Positions 46,851 to 60,530 of a DNA stretch of 64,000 nucleotides are shown here, in pieces (the first letter of the stretch is position 1; each line of letters begins with the position of its first letter). The position numbers and the translations under genes were made by a program. The stretch is from assembly GCA_030386875.1 (NCBI GenBank), contig CM059558.1:8627501-8691500 (forward strand). The letters run 5' to 3'. Under the pieces are notes generated by a model, which had not been told where the DNA came from, made no database searches, and saw only the letters and a list, made by a program, of their open reading frames with translations. The stretch comes from Morinoia aosen (Eukaryota > Arthropoda > Malacostraca > Amphipoda > Talitridae).

Positions 46851-49438
46851 CGCGTTACTTATTTCTGTTTACAGGATTGAAAAGCCCTTTTTCCATTTAC
46901 AAGAACACGAAATTTGAAAAAACATGAACACTTCTTATAGTGATAGGATTTCAGTTATCAGCAATATACTATTAAATTGAATCGAAATTTTTTACTAAAA
47001 TAAGAACACGATCGCGTAGCATGAAAACTAGAGCTGACCTTCACAAACGAATGCCATTTTCGGAATCAGTGACCTCCAATCCACTAGAATCAGGTGTCAG
47101 GGCTCATGCGACCATAATTGTGTTCCCAATGTAATCTAACTTAGCAGAGGCTAATGGATGGTGAACTTTCAAAAAATGTTGAGCCTAACGAACCTTACAG
47201 CACGTTGTAATCTACAAATCCGAGCCGCCAAAACTCAGTAAGTCAACTAAAAATGAGGAGAAAATTGCCAAGTAGAACGGTCGATTCTTCATGCTCGGAG
47301 TTCCTAGCCATTCGTAAAATTTCCTAAATTTTGATTTATTAGGAATTATTACAGTAATGATTGACAGACCATATATGTATGACAAATTTAATGCGGTAAA
47401 TTGAATCTTAAACCGTGAAACAGTTCACGTAAATTAAAATGATTGAGTATGAGATGGAAATGCTCCTTTTGAATTTTTCTTCTACCACTCAATTTTTGGC
47501 AGAGCAAAATTGAAAAAAAAACATTTTTTAACATTTTCATAGATAACGTTAAATGGGAAGCTGAAATAGGAACGTTGTTCCTTAGTTCAGTGAACGACTG
47601 TGGCACACAGGTGTGTGCTGAACGTTAGAGCGTACGCACACGCACGCAGTAATGATATCTACTTTCAAATTTGCTGAGGCTATTAAACCGGCCTAGACGG
47701 GCTGGGTTACGCAAGTGTTAGGCTGCTTGAAATACTCGGTCAGGTTTGTGCACGCAACTGCGACCACGCACTGAGCTGGTAGCAAAAAAATCCATCTCGT
47801 TGTGATTTGCCAGAAGGTGTAGATATGTTAAAGAATGGTGCGTGCGAATTCGAGCTTTGTGCGAGTAAAAATATTTCAGTATATTAATATGCCAACTTCC
47901 TGAGTACTATTTGTCTCGAGGACAAAAACTCGAATTGCTGTCCATATTATTTTTAATTTTAATGTTTATTCTTTAGCATTCGGCATCTCAGAGCGTTATA
48001 TTTTGAATGTTAACCAGCCGTACTAAAAAGAATTATCAATTTTGAAATACTTGAATACTTCATTCATGCATTGATAGGTTTCATTGAAGCCTTCCTACTT
48101 TTATAAAATAGGCTAAAAGCCTTAACTAAAGCTAAACAATCTGGAACGAATGAATTTACTGAACTAACGAGCCCAAATGAGTTTAGTTAGTCTTGATAAA
48201 ATAGTCTGGAAAACAATAAACCAAAGGCACAAAATATTCGTAGACTAAAGCTCGTATCCTATAAACTTCTGGAGCGCGCGAATCAAATAATTTTCAGAGA
48301 GAAAAATATAATATCATGGATGGATAATTTGCAATGTAAGCATGTCAAATCAATTAATGAGTTTAAAATATGGTCACAACTTGAATTTCATAATAACATT
48401 ACTAAAAGATTTACGTCAAATTTTCTGAATTGAAAATTCCCTTTTTGAAAATGACAAAAGCTACAAAGCTATTAAGAAATAGGCTACAATATTTATCTTG
48501 AACGCTTTGTACGAATTAACTCAATGGTTTTCTAACGGTTTCACACTCAAAGTCGTGATAGCGAAGAAGTAGAAACAATACGACGATATCATTTCAGTGC
48601 ACAAAGAATGTAAAGTCTATCCTCGAGTTATACATCTTCCTATGATATCGTACAGTAAGTCCCAGCAATTCAAAAATACGATGCTTGAATCAAGTTAAGA
48701 AGAACTGGGATTAATTTTCAAGGTCCACTTTTAAAATTAAAAACTTTTTTAAAATTTGAGGTCCACGCTAGACGATGACTTTATCCTGCCACTTGGTGTG
48801 CTCACATCGTCCACAGATGTGAACCAAAGCTTGTGTTCAGTTTGCGCTATTGTTCGGCGTCATTTGCACGACAGCCGCTCTTTTGAACTGCGGAGTGGAG
48901 TTCAAACCAAAAAATTGTGACTTCTGTTAAAATATTTACCGTCAGGTACCTGATACTAGTAGAGTTTTTTGCCCTACGTCAGACGAACGGTAGTTCGCGA
49001 AAACATCATTTTTTCAAATTCAAGTCCTTATTTGTTACAGTAGTTGGATGAAACCTTTTAACATTTGCATTGGTCTGAGGGAGGAATGAAGAGGCAAATC
49101 AGGCTTCATAAATTAGGAATCTTTGACTCTACTCTTCATTTGAACTCTGGAGCAAAATACTCGTTGAATTATAAAAAGTTGTTTTCTATTTTTTCATTGA
49201 TTGTCACTTCTCATTTGCGTCCACTCGTGAGCCAAGTTTACATTTTGCAAAGGCATTTACATAGTCGTACATCTGAGCTCGCACTCCCTTAGCGTCCGAG
49301 CAAGACAATGAACCAAGCACATTACAGACGAGTAAAAACAGCCGTGGCCTCTCATTTTGAAGTTATTTTAATGGTCACTCACTGAAAGTATCCAAGCACT
49401 TTAAAGGATGAGTATATACGCAAATTCACTTTTCCACT
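46851..49438. other. AT-rich intergenic DNA, nothing recognised
   Basis: There are short open frames only. No repeats above background, RNA genes or conserved protein motifs were seen. Confidence 0.45.
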
Positions 49439-49439
49439 G

Positions 49440-49594
49440 AATGAAGTCGCAAAAAAATATGGATAAATGGTCTTTTTGCCGTGTGCACAACTGACGCTGC
49501 TGCCGTGCACGAAGTTTTTGTCTAAGATCTGAACCTGGCCCAAGTTAGCATCTTCTGGCCGTGCGCAGCTCTCGGGAATAATCCCACAATGACT
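49440..49594 (-). CDS. possible sushi (CCP) domain exon
   Basis: After an acceptor-like TTGGCTTGTTGCAG the minus strand reads CGIIPESCARPEDANLGQVQ and then FVHGSSVSCAHGKK. The spacing Cys-x-x-P...G-x-V...G-x-x-V-x-C-x-x-G resembles the first half of a sushi domain, found in complement-like and adhesion proteins. No clean donor or neighbouring exon was found, so it may be an isolated or decayed exon. Confidence 0.3.
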
Positions 49595-49609
49595 GCAACA
49601 AGCCAAATG

Positions 49610-50810
49610 ATCTTAAAAATTGTTTTGAAAATGCTTGAAAAAACCTTGGAACACGAGGGTAACTCTTGCTTTAAAATTCCAATTTAGGGTTGATTTTTTC
49701 AACGACAATATTTAATTATTGCCAGTTTCAAGAATTTACGAGGGCAGCGCAACCCTCGCAGTTGACTCACGGCACAAATGCTGGACACGTGAGGTTAGAA
49801 TGTTTTCATCTGTTAGTGGATTTTTTTACAATCTTCGTAGCTGTTCAATTATGATAATTACCTTTCAGTACATGGACATGATTCAATATAACGAGCTCTC
49901 ACCCTCGTTAAGAACTATTTATGTGCCACCGAATTTCGTCAATTACTACAGTACAACGGCTTTGTAGTCGATACGAACGCTTTACAAATTAAACTTCTGA
50001 TGGAGTAAGAGGTCAAAGATACATGCGATCTTGACGTATTGCGAAACGCAGGCTGTCTCAATTCGTTGAATCTAGCTCGAATGCGAACAAAAAATATATT
50101 TTTACTCTCTTCGTGCGCAAGGTTGAGCTTTGGAAAGAACAATTGGACGCACCACGCCTCTGCGCTCCTTCCTGGTCGCGCCGGTCGCAGCCAGGGTGGC
50201 CAATCCGCACCAGTGGTTCCAGATCAGCCAATTTCACGCCAAAATTTTCAAGTTTAGGTTTTTCAAATGAATTTTGACCACAAGACCACACAGCACTAGG
50301 CAAGCAAACAGGGTTACCTGATGCTGAGAGGTCTTTAGAAACAAATTTTAAGAGAAAAAGCTCAAACTTGGAGATTCGGCCAGATAAAAAAATCACCCAG
50401 ACAACCTTGGTTCTGAGCAGTAACAATGCACTCAAACCAACGCGGTGACGCCTGCAGATCTCTTGCAGTTTCGAGCACAATTCTGACTCCAACAGAGCAA
50501 GGTGCCTGCATCCGTGAAGCAACTGCAGCCAGCAGTTAAGCGGTCGCCAAACAGACGCGTGACTCCGACGTGCAAATCAGAAGCCGGCCTCTTCGGACAC
50601 AGCGATGTCTCACTACATGCGCACCTCAAGGATGAGATGAGCCGCACGCTGTGAAAGTAATAAAGAATGGTCACCAGTACGCTTATTTGCAATAGGTGTA
50701 AATTTTTCTTCGGCTGGGGAACATCTGGAGATTCTGAAACATTTTCTCCGTTAATTAAGTACTGAAATAAAATTCCCTGCATGCATTGCTGCCTGTTGCG
50801 CCGCTGCTGA
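49610..50810. other. no gene supported
   Basis: A minus-strand frame of 154 codons (50058-50522) exists, but its composition and lack of motifs suggest chance. Confidence 0.35.
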
Positions 50811-51190
50811 ATAGTGCGCTCATAAGAGGAGCATAAGTTTCAGCAGTAATAAGCTGTGTGCTATTTGGCAGTTACAAAGCGATGAATCAGATCATATCCA
50901 CCTTTATAGTGCGCTCATAAGAGGAGCAAAAGTTTCTGCAGTAATAAGCTGTGTGCTATTTGGCAGTTACAAAGCGATGAATCAGATCATATCCACCTTT
51001 ATAGTGCGCTCATAAGAGCAGCATAAGTTTCTGCAGTAATAAGCTGTGTGCTATTTGGCAGTTACAAAGCGATGAATCAGATCATATCCACCTTTATAGT
51101 GCGCTCATAAGAGCAGCATAAGTTTCTGCAGTAATAAGCTGTGTGCTATTTAACCGTTACAAAGCGATGAATCAGATCATATCCACCTTT
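50811..51190. repeat. 95-bp tandem repeat, four copies
   Basis: Four units begin ATAGTGCGCTCATAAGAG at 50811, 50906, 51001 and 51096, an exact 95-bp period. Copies 1-3 differ at very few sites. Copy 4 has a short divergent stretch (TTTAACCGTT for TTTGGCAGTT). Confidence 0.95.
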
Positions 51191-51944
51191 ATTCCACATC
51201 TAGTAGGTTTGAACTATTTATGTGCACTGAAAGTCAACAAGAGGACGTACATTCAGCTGGCGACTAAGTTTTATCTTCACTTCTAATAGTATTAAAACTT
51301 TTTATTAACATCTCAGCACGCTTCGAGCATGCTACGCATGTTATGCAATGCCTTTCAAACCTTTTTACGGGCTCAAACCGTGTGGAACTTTATTTTCTCA
51401 ATTACAAAATAAATTCAAGATACAACTCTGAAATTACACGAAGAGTCAAGTTCTTCAAAAATTAAAAATTAGTTGCTAAAGAAATGAATAAGGTTATTGT
51501 GAAAATTTAAAATTTAATCATGCGTACGAGGCCTTTTACGACATTCATGCACGATATTTTATTTTAGGGTTCCAGCAAAAAACGTTACTGTATGTATAAA
51601 ATATTACTCAATTTCCACGTCAATCAATATAAATAACATAAAATGGATGAGCGCAGAGTTAACTTATTGCAAAGGATCAATTCCTTCAAAAAATTGGGAA
51701 AAATATTGCTACACTATTTCATTATGCTTAACTATACATAGATAAACGAAAAATTCTGTAAAGGAGTTAAAGCATTTAAACATGATAAATATTTTACCTG
51801 TCCGTAAAAGAAAAGTAAATTATTCACTTAAATTAAGCAAAAAATCGTGTAATTTACTTTATACGAAACCGTGAATTTTATTGAGGAGCAAACGCTTGGT
51901 TATCATCGTAAATACACAACATAACGTTGTTTTAATGAAATCGG

Positions 51945-52195
51945 TTGAAAAAAATCGACCGCGATAAACGCCTCTTCTCGGAACACAAAAACCTGATAGA
52001 AGCCTTTGCTTCTCACTTAACTTTTGCTAGAAACATTTTGGAGAAAAGAAATAGCTTTTGGGAACGGTTGCTACATCGTGATGAAACGAAAATTAAAATT
52101 TTCAAACATTATGATGTAGAGATGAGTTTGTGTAAGTTCAGGTTCTCCTACCAACAAACACAGCCCCAAGGTAAACATGGGATGCGTTTTTAGAG
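51945..52195 (+). pseudogene. Tc1-like transposase fragment
   Basis: The plus strand encodes LTFARNILEKRNSFWERLLH, then RDETKIKIFKHYDVE, and then QPQGKHGMRF. This matches the Tc1 transposase pattern (FAxxHLxxxxxFWxxVLWSDETKIELFG ... TVKHGGGS), including the second catalytic Asp in DETK. Only about 80 residues remain, ending at a stop, with no inverted repeats found nearby. Confidence 0.7.
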
Positions 52196-52611
52196 AATAT
52201 CACAGTTATGTTTTTTTAAAACTTAAAGCTAAGTCCAAAAAAATATTAATGAAACTATAAATACAAATCTAGGATTGACGGACATGCAGAGCTGAATAAT
52301 AAATTGCAATAGTGTGGACAATTAAATCTGAAGTTCACATTAAAATCCAGGGTGAACACGTGAAGTTCTTACCGTAAATTCTTAAGCCAGGCCTTTGTTT
52401 TATCTTTCATAAAGACTGCGACTTCAACCTGTTCAGTTATTGCCTTCGAGGGGTCTGGATTTGAATTATTTTGGGAATCTATGAAAATTTATCTAGATAA
52501 GCTGAAAGTTTATTAGTCTTCGTAATCCATCAAGAAACAAAATGTTCAACGACTTAAAATTAGGGAAACATTACCGGAGAAGAAGAGAGAAAGATGAAAA
52601 ACTGTTCATTT

Positions 52612-53125
52612 CCAGAAAAGTTGATACATTAAATGCATAACATTGGGTTTTAAAACATCTTAACATTAACATTTTTTGTTGATGTTCACGAGTGAGTATC
52701 GTAATGCCTATATATGGCAATTGTCGAAACAAATGATTGAGAGAAAAGTATGAAAAAAATGCGTTCCCTTCTTTCCGTTAATCTGATTTTGGCAATGCGT
52801 ATATATATATAAGTAGCTGAGAAAGCATAATTATAGTAACGCATTGTTGAAAACACTCTCGTTAGTGCGCATTAATGTTGAAATACGAGCATATGAACCA
52901 GAGATGTAAACGAAAGAAAGAGGAAAAACAGTTTATTTCCAAAAAAGTTGATACATCATATGTACAATATTGGTTTTAAAACGTCTTAACATCAAGATCC
53001 TTATAGTTGATATTCACACGTGGGTATCGTAATACCCATGTCAATTGTCGAAACAAAAATGATTGAGAGAAAAGCACGAAGGAATGCGTTCCCTACGTTG
53101 CATTAATCAGATTTCGACAATGAAC
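52612..53125. repeat. dispersed repeat, inverted tandem pair (relatives of 18536-19845)
   Basis: Two units about 325 bp apart (starting near 52612 and 52937) share AAAAGTTGATACAT, GGTTTTAAAAC and TGATTGAGAGAAAAG followed by GCGTTCCCT. These are the reverse complement of motifs in the 18.5-19.8 kb repeats. The family therefore occurs twice in this window, each time as a tandem pair. Confidence 0.7.
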
Positions 53126-54150
53126 TTGTGAAAATTTGACCAAAATTTATAGGGAATTGTTCTAGTAGATCATATATGAGGTGAAGTCCCATACCATGGC
53201 TACTTGTATTATGAAAATGTATATTTCCGTCTCTTGCGTAAATTTCTCGTTATTCTTTTATTCCCTGGATTATAAATTAAACATTTAGTTATGGTAACGA
53301 AATTTTGTACTCCTATTTACGTTTCTTTGTATAAATGAAGAGCTTGGTCTCACATGACGAAGCATATAAGTGTGGGTAACAAGATGTCCTAACACTGCTG
53401 CGGCGAGGTGAGTTAGGCCGTCGGTTGATGAACCTCTGCAAAGTACTTGATGAGGGTTGCGTGTGTTGTGATGGCAGGAAGTTGGCGCGTTCTTCAGAAA
53501 ACAGCCTGACATTTCACCGCGCGCGTTTGCCGCCAAGTGGTAAGTTGCGTGTGTGGTGTAACAAAGCGGTTAACTTCGTACGAAATGTAACTCTGTTGAA
53601 CATGTTAATGCTTCGAGTAAACATTTCAGAAGTGAAATGCATCGAAATTAAATTAAAACGTAAATTTTTAATACATCATATGTTAATATGCACTCATGCT
53701 TCGACATTAAACTGATGTGCCTAAAGAAGGCACCATGCTCTGTTTGATATGCACTAATTGATAATAAAAAAAGAACTTCAAATGAACATTAAAACACATA
53801 TAATCATTCACAAAATATATATACACAGTCTATGAATATTAGAATGGGAACGTTAACTTTATGAAATGCCACACATTAGAAAATTATCATAACAAATGAG
53901 TTAAAATAAAGGAGCTTTCGTATGACGCAATGTAAATATACATGGTCTCAACAGACCTACTGACAATGTGTGCCAGAATTCAAAACAAGGGCCAATGGCA
54001 TGAATTCCTCTGAGGGACACCTGCTGCTCAGCGACTCTCGTTCGTCGTCTTTTTCTTCCCGTATTGCGTCATTTCAAACAGGATGAGTGAAATAAAACGT
54101 TCGTATTATTAAGTGTGTAGGCAAACGTCAGAAATTATAGTTAACTTTTC
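53126..54150. other. no gene recognised
   Basis: AT-rich, with a GC-richer patch at 53390-53560. No motif supports coding. Confidence 0.4.
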
Positions 54151-54154
54151 AACC

Positions 54155-54808
54155 AGACACTGCAGCTGGCAGGACACAGCAGCTGGCAGAGCACTGCAGC
54201 TGGTAGGGCACTGCAGTTGGTAGGGCACTGCAGCTGGCAGGACACTGCAGCTGGCAGGACACTGCAGCTTGCAGGACACTGCAGCCGGCAAGACACTGCA
54301 GCTGGCAGAGCACTGCAGCTGGCAGGGCACTGCAGCTGGCAGGACACCGCAGCTGGCAGGACACTGCAGCCGGCAAGACACTGCAGCTGGCAGGACACTG
54401 CAGCTGGCAGGACACTGCAGCTTGCAGGACACTGCAGCCGGCAAGACACTGCAGCTGGCAGAGCACTGCAGCTGGCAGGGCACTGCAGCTGGCAGGACAC
54501 CGCAGCTGGCAGGACACCGCAGCTGGCAGGACACTGCAGCTGGCAGGACACTGCAGCTTGCAGGACACTGCAGCCGGCAAGACACTGCAGCTGGCAGAGC
54601 ACTGCAGCTGGCAGGGCACTGCAGCTGGCAGGGCACTGCAGCTGGCAGGACACGGCAGCTGGCAGGGCACTGCAGCTGGCAGGACGCTGCAGTTGGCCGG
54701 ACAATGCATCTGGCAAGACACTGCTGCTGGCAGGACGCTGCAGCTTGCAGGACACTGTAGCTGGCAGGACACTGCAGCTGGCAGGACACTGCGGCTGGCA
54801 GGGCACTA
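54155..54808. repeat. 17-bp minisatellite with PstI sites and higher-order structure
   Basis: About 38 copies of GGCAGGACACTGCAGCT. A block starting CTTGCAGGACACTGCAGCC recurs at 54268, 54421 and 54557, i.e. after 9 and then 8 units, so copies were amplified in groups. Because 17 is not a multiple of three, one stop-free unit leaves all frames open. Confidence 0.95.
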
Positions 54809-57800
54809 TACGTCTATCACAACACTGTAGTAAAGACTACCAGCACATAGATGGCTCCGCTTTCAGAAGTCTCCCTTTGCAACGTCACCTTAGTAATTCA
54901 ATCCGGTGCTTCTTTATGCGCTAAGCCGAAGTTTTTTTTAACTTGTATCCTTTTCTTACTTCCTTATGTACCTCTGTATTGTTATTGCGGTGAGCAGTTA
55001 ACGCGTTGCGTTACCACGGTCCCGCTTCACGCATGCTTGGACAACGCGCAAATGTCCTGCCTTGATCGGCGGGCGAGTCAACAGGATGGAAGCCGAGGAA
55101 GTCCCGACCGCATCACTTCTGTTTAACCACGAATGCGGAAGGAAGACCCTGCCCTTATTGGACCACTCGGTGTGAGTTTAGGCTGTGCCGAGCAGGCGCA
55201 GGGAGGCCTAATGTCGAATTCGATTTCCGGCTCTCAATTTGAGGAAGTTCCAACATATTTTGGCACTCACCATTGCTCATTCCAAGACACTGCGCTTGGA
55301 ATGTTTGCTATCAGGTAGACGCTGTTCCTTGTTCTCGTGGAAAGTCATTGTCCGAGTCCCTCACTGACAGTCATCGTCCCTACCACCTCCTGAGAGGTGT
55401 TCGTTGTCCGTAATAATGGCAAATACTCAGTGTCTGCAACCGCTCACTCGTTGTCACAGTCTGCTGTCACAACCAGCTGTGGTCCACAACTTAAGGAGCC
55501 ATGTTTTCGAAAAACAAACCTTACACTTATGATATCAAAAATCACTTCGTACAAATGTTTTCGACTGATGTCAGAAGTTTTTAAATTCCACATTACATTT
55601 ATTTATATTGGTGGAGAGAGACCTAAGAGAGAAAGTTGAAAAAATAACAATCACTTATTCAATTAATTTGATAAATTAATTTTTCCAGTTAAGGAAGTTA
55701 ATTAATTTTTTCGCAAGTTTAGTCTATAATCATGTAGAACTGGCACACTTCACACTCGCAGAATTGATACTTCAAGTGATTTACACATTGACTAAGTTTC
55801 AAATTTCTCAAGATCGGTCAAAAGTATACTGTAGAAACTATCAATTTCATATCGAAAACATTGCAATAGATTCATTGATTTCCATAGCTCACTTCTAACA
55901 AACTTCAAAATTATCATTTGTTGAAGCGACCAAGTGCTCGGTGGGAACATATCACTGGACTCCTCACCCGGTAGGCTGCTGCAGAGATGCGCAGTGAGTG
56001 CTGCCACCAGACATGACACATGTTCCTGCAGTTCAAAGCGTTACGATACTGAAGTGGTTACGTTAATCGCTTCTCTGCAAAATTTGATTTCTCATTTAAG
56101 AAAGTCCTTCAGCAATTTATAATCGACTGTTCTTCAGAGCGATGAGTATTCTCGCCAAATGAAAATTGCAGCCGAGGGCCGTAAGCGAGAAAGAGATGCG
56201 CGATCAAAACTGTGAGAACCACCATGGTATTAAAAAATTTAACATAGCCTTGACAGATTTTGTTCTGGTCTCAACTACCAGAAGGCATCATCACTGAAAG
56301 ACACATCCTAATTTAACATCGAGACTCACTTCTTTCCTAGGGCTTCCCAATGTTTGAACATCCCCACAATCTTCTGGAATTCTAGTCCTGATTATAAGAA
56401 CTCTCCATACCGAAAAATATCAGCGGCCATGCCATCCTACCTCGATTATTATTCCTCTCATTAATGAACTCGAGAACACATTTCATGCACTTCCCTGGTG
56501 CGCAGCTGCAGATGTTAGGCATGTGTCAAGGCGCTTAGTGAGGCCACCACAGCCTACGTCACAATTCTTGAACTTAACATTTTGACCACAATTGGTTAAA
56601 CTGAAGTTTAATGTTCAACTCAAATACGAAGGGAGTTGAAGTAAGTAATTTTGAAAATACCAAGCGTCAACTAGACCAGACCTTCATTTAGCTTTGATTA
56701 AGAATTTATAGAAATAGAGGGTATGACTATTGGTTAGTCAGAAACACCATGAAAATTCCCTCCGTGGCCACCGACGGTCCAGCGTTGAGGCGCGGCTGGC
56801 GGCGCGAGGAGGCCCGGCGTGACGTCTGCCAGGCTAACGGTCCGGCGAGCGTCGGGGGAGCGCCGCTTTGCTTGCTCTGGCATTACAAACGCACACAAAT
56901 GTTGGCAAAAACGTAACCAGCGTGCCATTGATCAGGAGATGACAATTTTTTCCCTGATTTATGGTTTCTGCTTTCGACTCAGTATGAAATTTTGCGATGA
57001 TGTACATGCGAGATATGCTACTTCAAACACAAAGAGCGCGCGTATCAAACACGAGTTATGAAGGTTTATAGCTTTAAACTTACATTACATTCATAACGGA
57101 GAATTCAAACATCTAATGAGTATTTCTTCTCTTCAGCTGCTTTTTTCTTTAACACCTTTAGTCGTCCGCACCCTGAATGTTCAAGGCTTCAAGGCTCGTT
57201 ATCGATACACTACGCGAGCAACGCAGCGGGCACCCGCACTACGGCCCACACCACCACGTGCTGTTCTGCCCTCCAGCGAAGTGCAGCTGACGTGACCGTC
57301 TGGGGCAGATTATGCCAACCAGCGTAGCGGTACCGCTAGCAGCGAAAGCTCATCAGTCAACTCGACTAAGATGCGTGATATTTTTCTGGTAAAAGTCCTC
57401 ATGCTTTAGCTTGAGTCATGTTTCGAGTACCTAAAATCAAGTTTGAGGACTCCATTTTTTTATTTCACTTTTTTAGGCGCTCAAATTTTAATACAGTGAC
57501 AAAAAAATCAGCAAGCACCTCATTCAAATCGACAGACACGCTTTTGATGCTAGCTGTCCCGCTAAGACGACGTAGAATGTGTAGAAATCCGCTCCCAAGA
57601 TGCGCCTGCCCACATCGACGGTAGCGCCGACGGAGACGTCAGTTCCTGTTTGTGATCCATGTTCCTCTTTCTCCAAACATAGAAGCTAGAAACAGCGAAC
57701 ACAAAAGTAACACATTGCTCACAAGAAAAAGAGCGAATTTCTGTTCAGGGTTACATTTATTCCAGCAGAAAAAAACCTTCCCTGCCTACTACGCTGAGCT

Positions 57801-59261
57801 GTGAAGCTCATCTGCGCGTCCCACTTCAGTCCTCCTCATTGATCACTTCAGGCCGACTTCGTAGTCACAGTTTGTCTGGTCACGTTATATGCGTAAAGGA
57901 TTATACCTCGATCGAAAATCCCACGGCCCTCGTACACACATACCTGCAAGTGTAGTGGGACATGAAATTGGGTTCACAGGAATAGGCACAACTAACAGCA
58001 TAACAGCACAACTCTACACTCCGCCTCACTCAGTAGCGGAGCGATGGACGTTTCCATTCCAAACGCATTCCCAAATGCCTTGCAATTAAGGCAATAATAA
58101 TTACCTGCGGTCGATCCGGTACCCGTAGTTGGGTCAAACGGGGAATCACGGCGAGTTCGTCCTATTCCCAGCGGGAAGAAACACCGGGCTGGTAGCGCGG
58201 AGTATCGAACCAACGTCCCTTCACATGGAAGGCGAGCTCTCTCTCGACTATCAAGTGACCCGAACCAAACAGCCAAGGGAACAATTCTGTAGCTGGTTAA
58301 CGCACGTCTGCACTGCAGCGTCATCGCGCCACTCTAACGCCAGGGTGCCATCAAGAGGCGTTAAAATTCGCATTTCTCAAGCGTGACCAGCGTCCGATTT
58401 TGATCTTTACAGAAATCTGTTTTACAGACTCCGCTTTGTATGGTCACATCATTTTACACATCCAGCGTGTCAAACTCTCTCCCTCTCTCTCTAACCCACT
58501 CACACGCACACACACACACTCAAGCACAGTGCTGCAGGCACCTCCATTTCCCACTTCACGCACTCCCTGCTTCGGACGAGTTCAAGCCAAGTTTCACACA
58601 CTCCGCGTTTCTCCGACGCGATGTGTGTTATTTGCCCTGCTCTGCATGTGTTGATTCGCTAACTAACGCAAACTCCGCGTTATAAATGTCAACATCAATC
58701 GAGGACCAGTTTAAAATTATTAGTAATCTGTTGTATTACAATTTTGTCTTCTGATTCCCAGCATCGAAAATCTTGAAACCTGTCCTTGTAAGGAAAGTAT
58801 TCAAAGCCACTAACAGCCTTATTCATTGTTTTATGTTAATAATATGTATGTCAGCTTGTAGTCCTGGTGAAAGGAAATTCAAATATTTATTAATTCCCTG
58901 CAACATATTGAAATGAAGCTAAAACTTGAACGATATTCACAAATAGTTTCGATTTGGTAGTTCCCTAACAAAAGAAAAAGAAAAATTCAATTAGAAAATT
59001 TTCCTACATGATACATGTTTGATTCTATCCATAGTAACTGATATAATATTCGAAATTTTGTTGTTTATCATGGTTCAACCTTCACATCTGCTCTTAATTT
59101 AGCAACATTGTTGAGTCATACTCTACTAGAGTGTACTATGAAAGAATATATTAACATCTGCCTCACAAATCATTAGTTGTCACACTTTTAAGCCTTGAAA
59201 TTAACGAAGAAAGTATTTTTAATACAACAATTAAATGAACAGACTAGGATTGACAGTGCGG
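54809..59261. other. intergenic DNA with GC-rich patches, no gene supported
   Basis: GC-rich islands lie at 56755-56890, 57580-57650 and 58110-58330, resembling in composition the lipase exons. I could not build a gene from them. The last contains GGTTCGATACTCC on the minus strand, similar to a tRNA B box, so a tRNA-derived SINE is possible. A CT/CA microsatellite lies at 58465-58530. Confidence 0.35.
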
Positions 59262-59333
59262 GGTTCTATGGTGTAATGGTTAGCACTCTGGACTTTGAAT
59301 CCAGCGATCCGAGTTCGAGTCTCGGTAGAACCT
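59262..59333 (+). tRNA. tRNA-Gln (anticodon TTG)
   Basis: The acceptor arms are GGTTCTA and TAGAACC, with a D arm around GTGTAATGGTTAGCAC. The anticodon stem is CTGGA/TCCAG with loop CTTTGAA (anticodon TTG), and the T arm is CCGAGTTCGAGTCTCGG. All stems pair; there is no intron and no encoded CCA. Internal A and B boxes are intact, so it should be transcribed by RNA polymerase III and decode CAA. Confidence 0.95.
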
Positions 59334-60039
59334 TCTCGTCTTTTATCACTTCTACAGCGTAGAAAACTTGCTACCACTACTCCTATAACCTTCCAAGAAA
59401 TGAGAAGCAGACACAAAAGAGCTTAAATTCAGCGTGCGCAGCAGAGCTCTGTGACGTTTGATTCCATAACCGACGTACAGAAAACAGCACAAATTCCTAC
59501 CTCTTCGAATTAAAAAAAAACTATATTGTTTCTCCTACTCGCCCGAATTCCAATGGAAATAAATTGATAAATTTCAGTATTATCAGCAATAGTAAATGAA
59601 TAATTATTATAAAAGTTATGACAGTCCCGATATCAATCTTGGACGATGTTCATTTATTTATTTTTTTAAATCTCTACTCCAAAAATAATATTAAATATTA
59701 TGGTTCGTAGAATAGTTTTGTAAATAATATACAGAAATGCAATAAAAGGACACAGGCACAAGATATGAGTGAACTTTATTAACTTATGTAGGAAGGCAAC
59801 ACTCTTGTTCTCCCGCCCACACCGCACGCCTGGGCGCGGGCAGAACCGCGTCCCGTCACAGCTCCGACTGTATTTAGCTAGGTAATGCTTGAACACTCCT
59901 CTCTCTCATTACCGATGCTTTTAACAATAAGAATTCAACGAGTCACTTTTTCACGGTTCCAGGAATACGCCATTCGGAGAAGTTTATCATTTTATATACA
60001 TCTATTGTATCATAATTTTTACTCAACAAAACAACACCT
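59334..60039. other. spacer between the two tRNA genes
   Basis: AT-rich, no coding signal. A GC-rich patch lies at 59805-59865. Confidence 0.4.
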
Positions 60040-60111
60040 TGACCCCAGAGTGACTCGAACACCCAACCTTCTGATCTGGAGTCAGACGCGCTACCATTGC
60101 GCCATAGGGCC
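60040..60111 (-). tRNA. tRNA-Trp (anticodon CCA)
   Basis: On the minus strand: acceptor GGCCCTA against TGGGGTC (two G-T pairs), D arm with GGCGCAATGGTAGCGC, and anticodon stem TCTGA/TCAGA with loop CTCCAGA (anticodon CCA). The T loop is TTCGAGT, with discriminator A. The two acceptor wobbles and one in the T stem suggest either a slightly diverged copy or a tolerated variant. Confidence 0.92.
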
Positions 60112-60530
60112 ACGAGGGTAGTAGCAGTGTGTCCATGTGATATTATTGTTCCTTCATTATAAAAAATACAACTTTAAACCGTTTGAGCAATTTATTTCCT
60201 CCCAACACTTGTTTATGGGCCTAAAAATGGCAAGATAGTTCATTTGACAGAGCGTCAGTTACGACAGGAGTAGCAGCATACTGGAGATCAGGACTTGATG
60301 TCAATCAACAATCCACTCCGTCTTCTCCCACAAGCTGGGGGCCAAAATACGGATGTCCTCTGATCATATATCTTTCCGTATATTGAGATCTAGTCGGGGA
60401 CACGAACAGAAGAGCTCAAAGTTGCTCGCTTCCTGAAATGAACTTCTACAATCCTCTATCATAATCATTAAACAGACTCATGAGCGCTATCGACACTAGT
60501 AGACGTGCAACCTGCACATATTACCAACTT
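60112..60530. other. no gene recognised
   Basis: A short spacer between tRNA-Trp and the large minisatellite, without recognisable features. Confidence 0.4.

Noticed and set aside
54109-54924. Open frames of 163-235 codons on both strands
   Set aside because: A product of the 17-bp array; the cysteine-rich peptides are simple translations of the repeat.
58110-58330. tRNA-derived SINE on the minus strand
   Set aside because: A B-box-like GGTTCGATACTCC is present, but I could not find a convincing A box, tail or target duplication.
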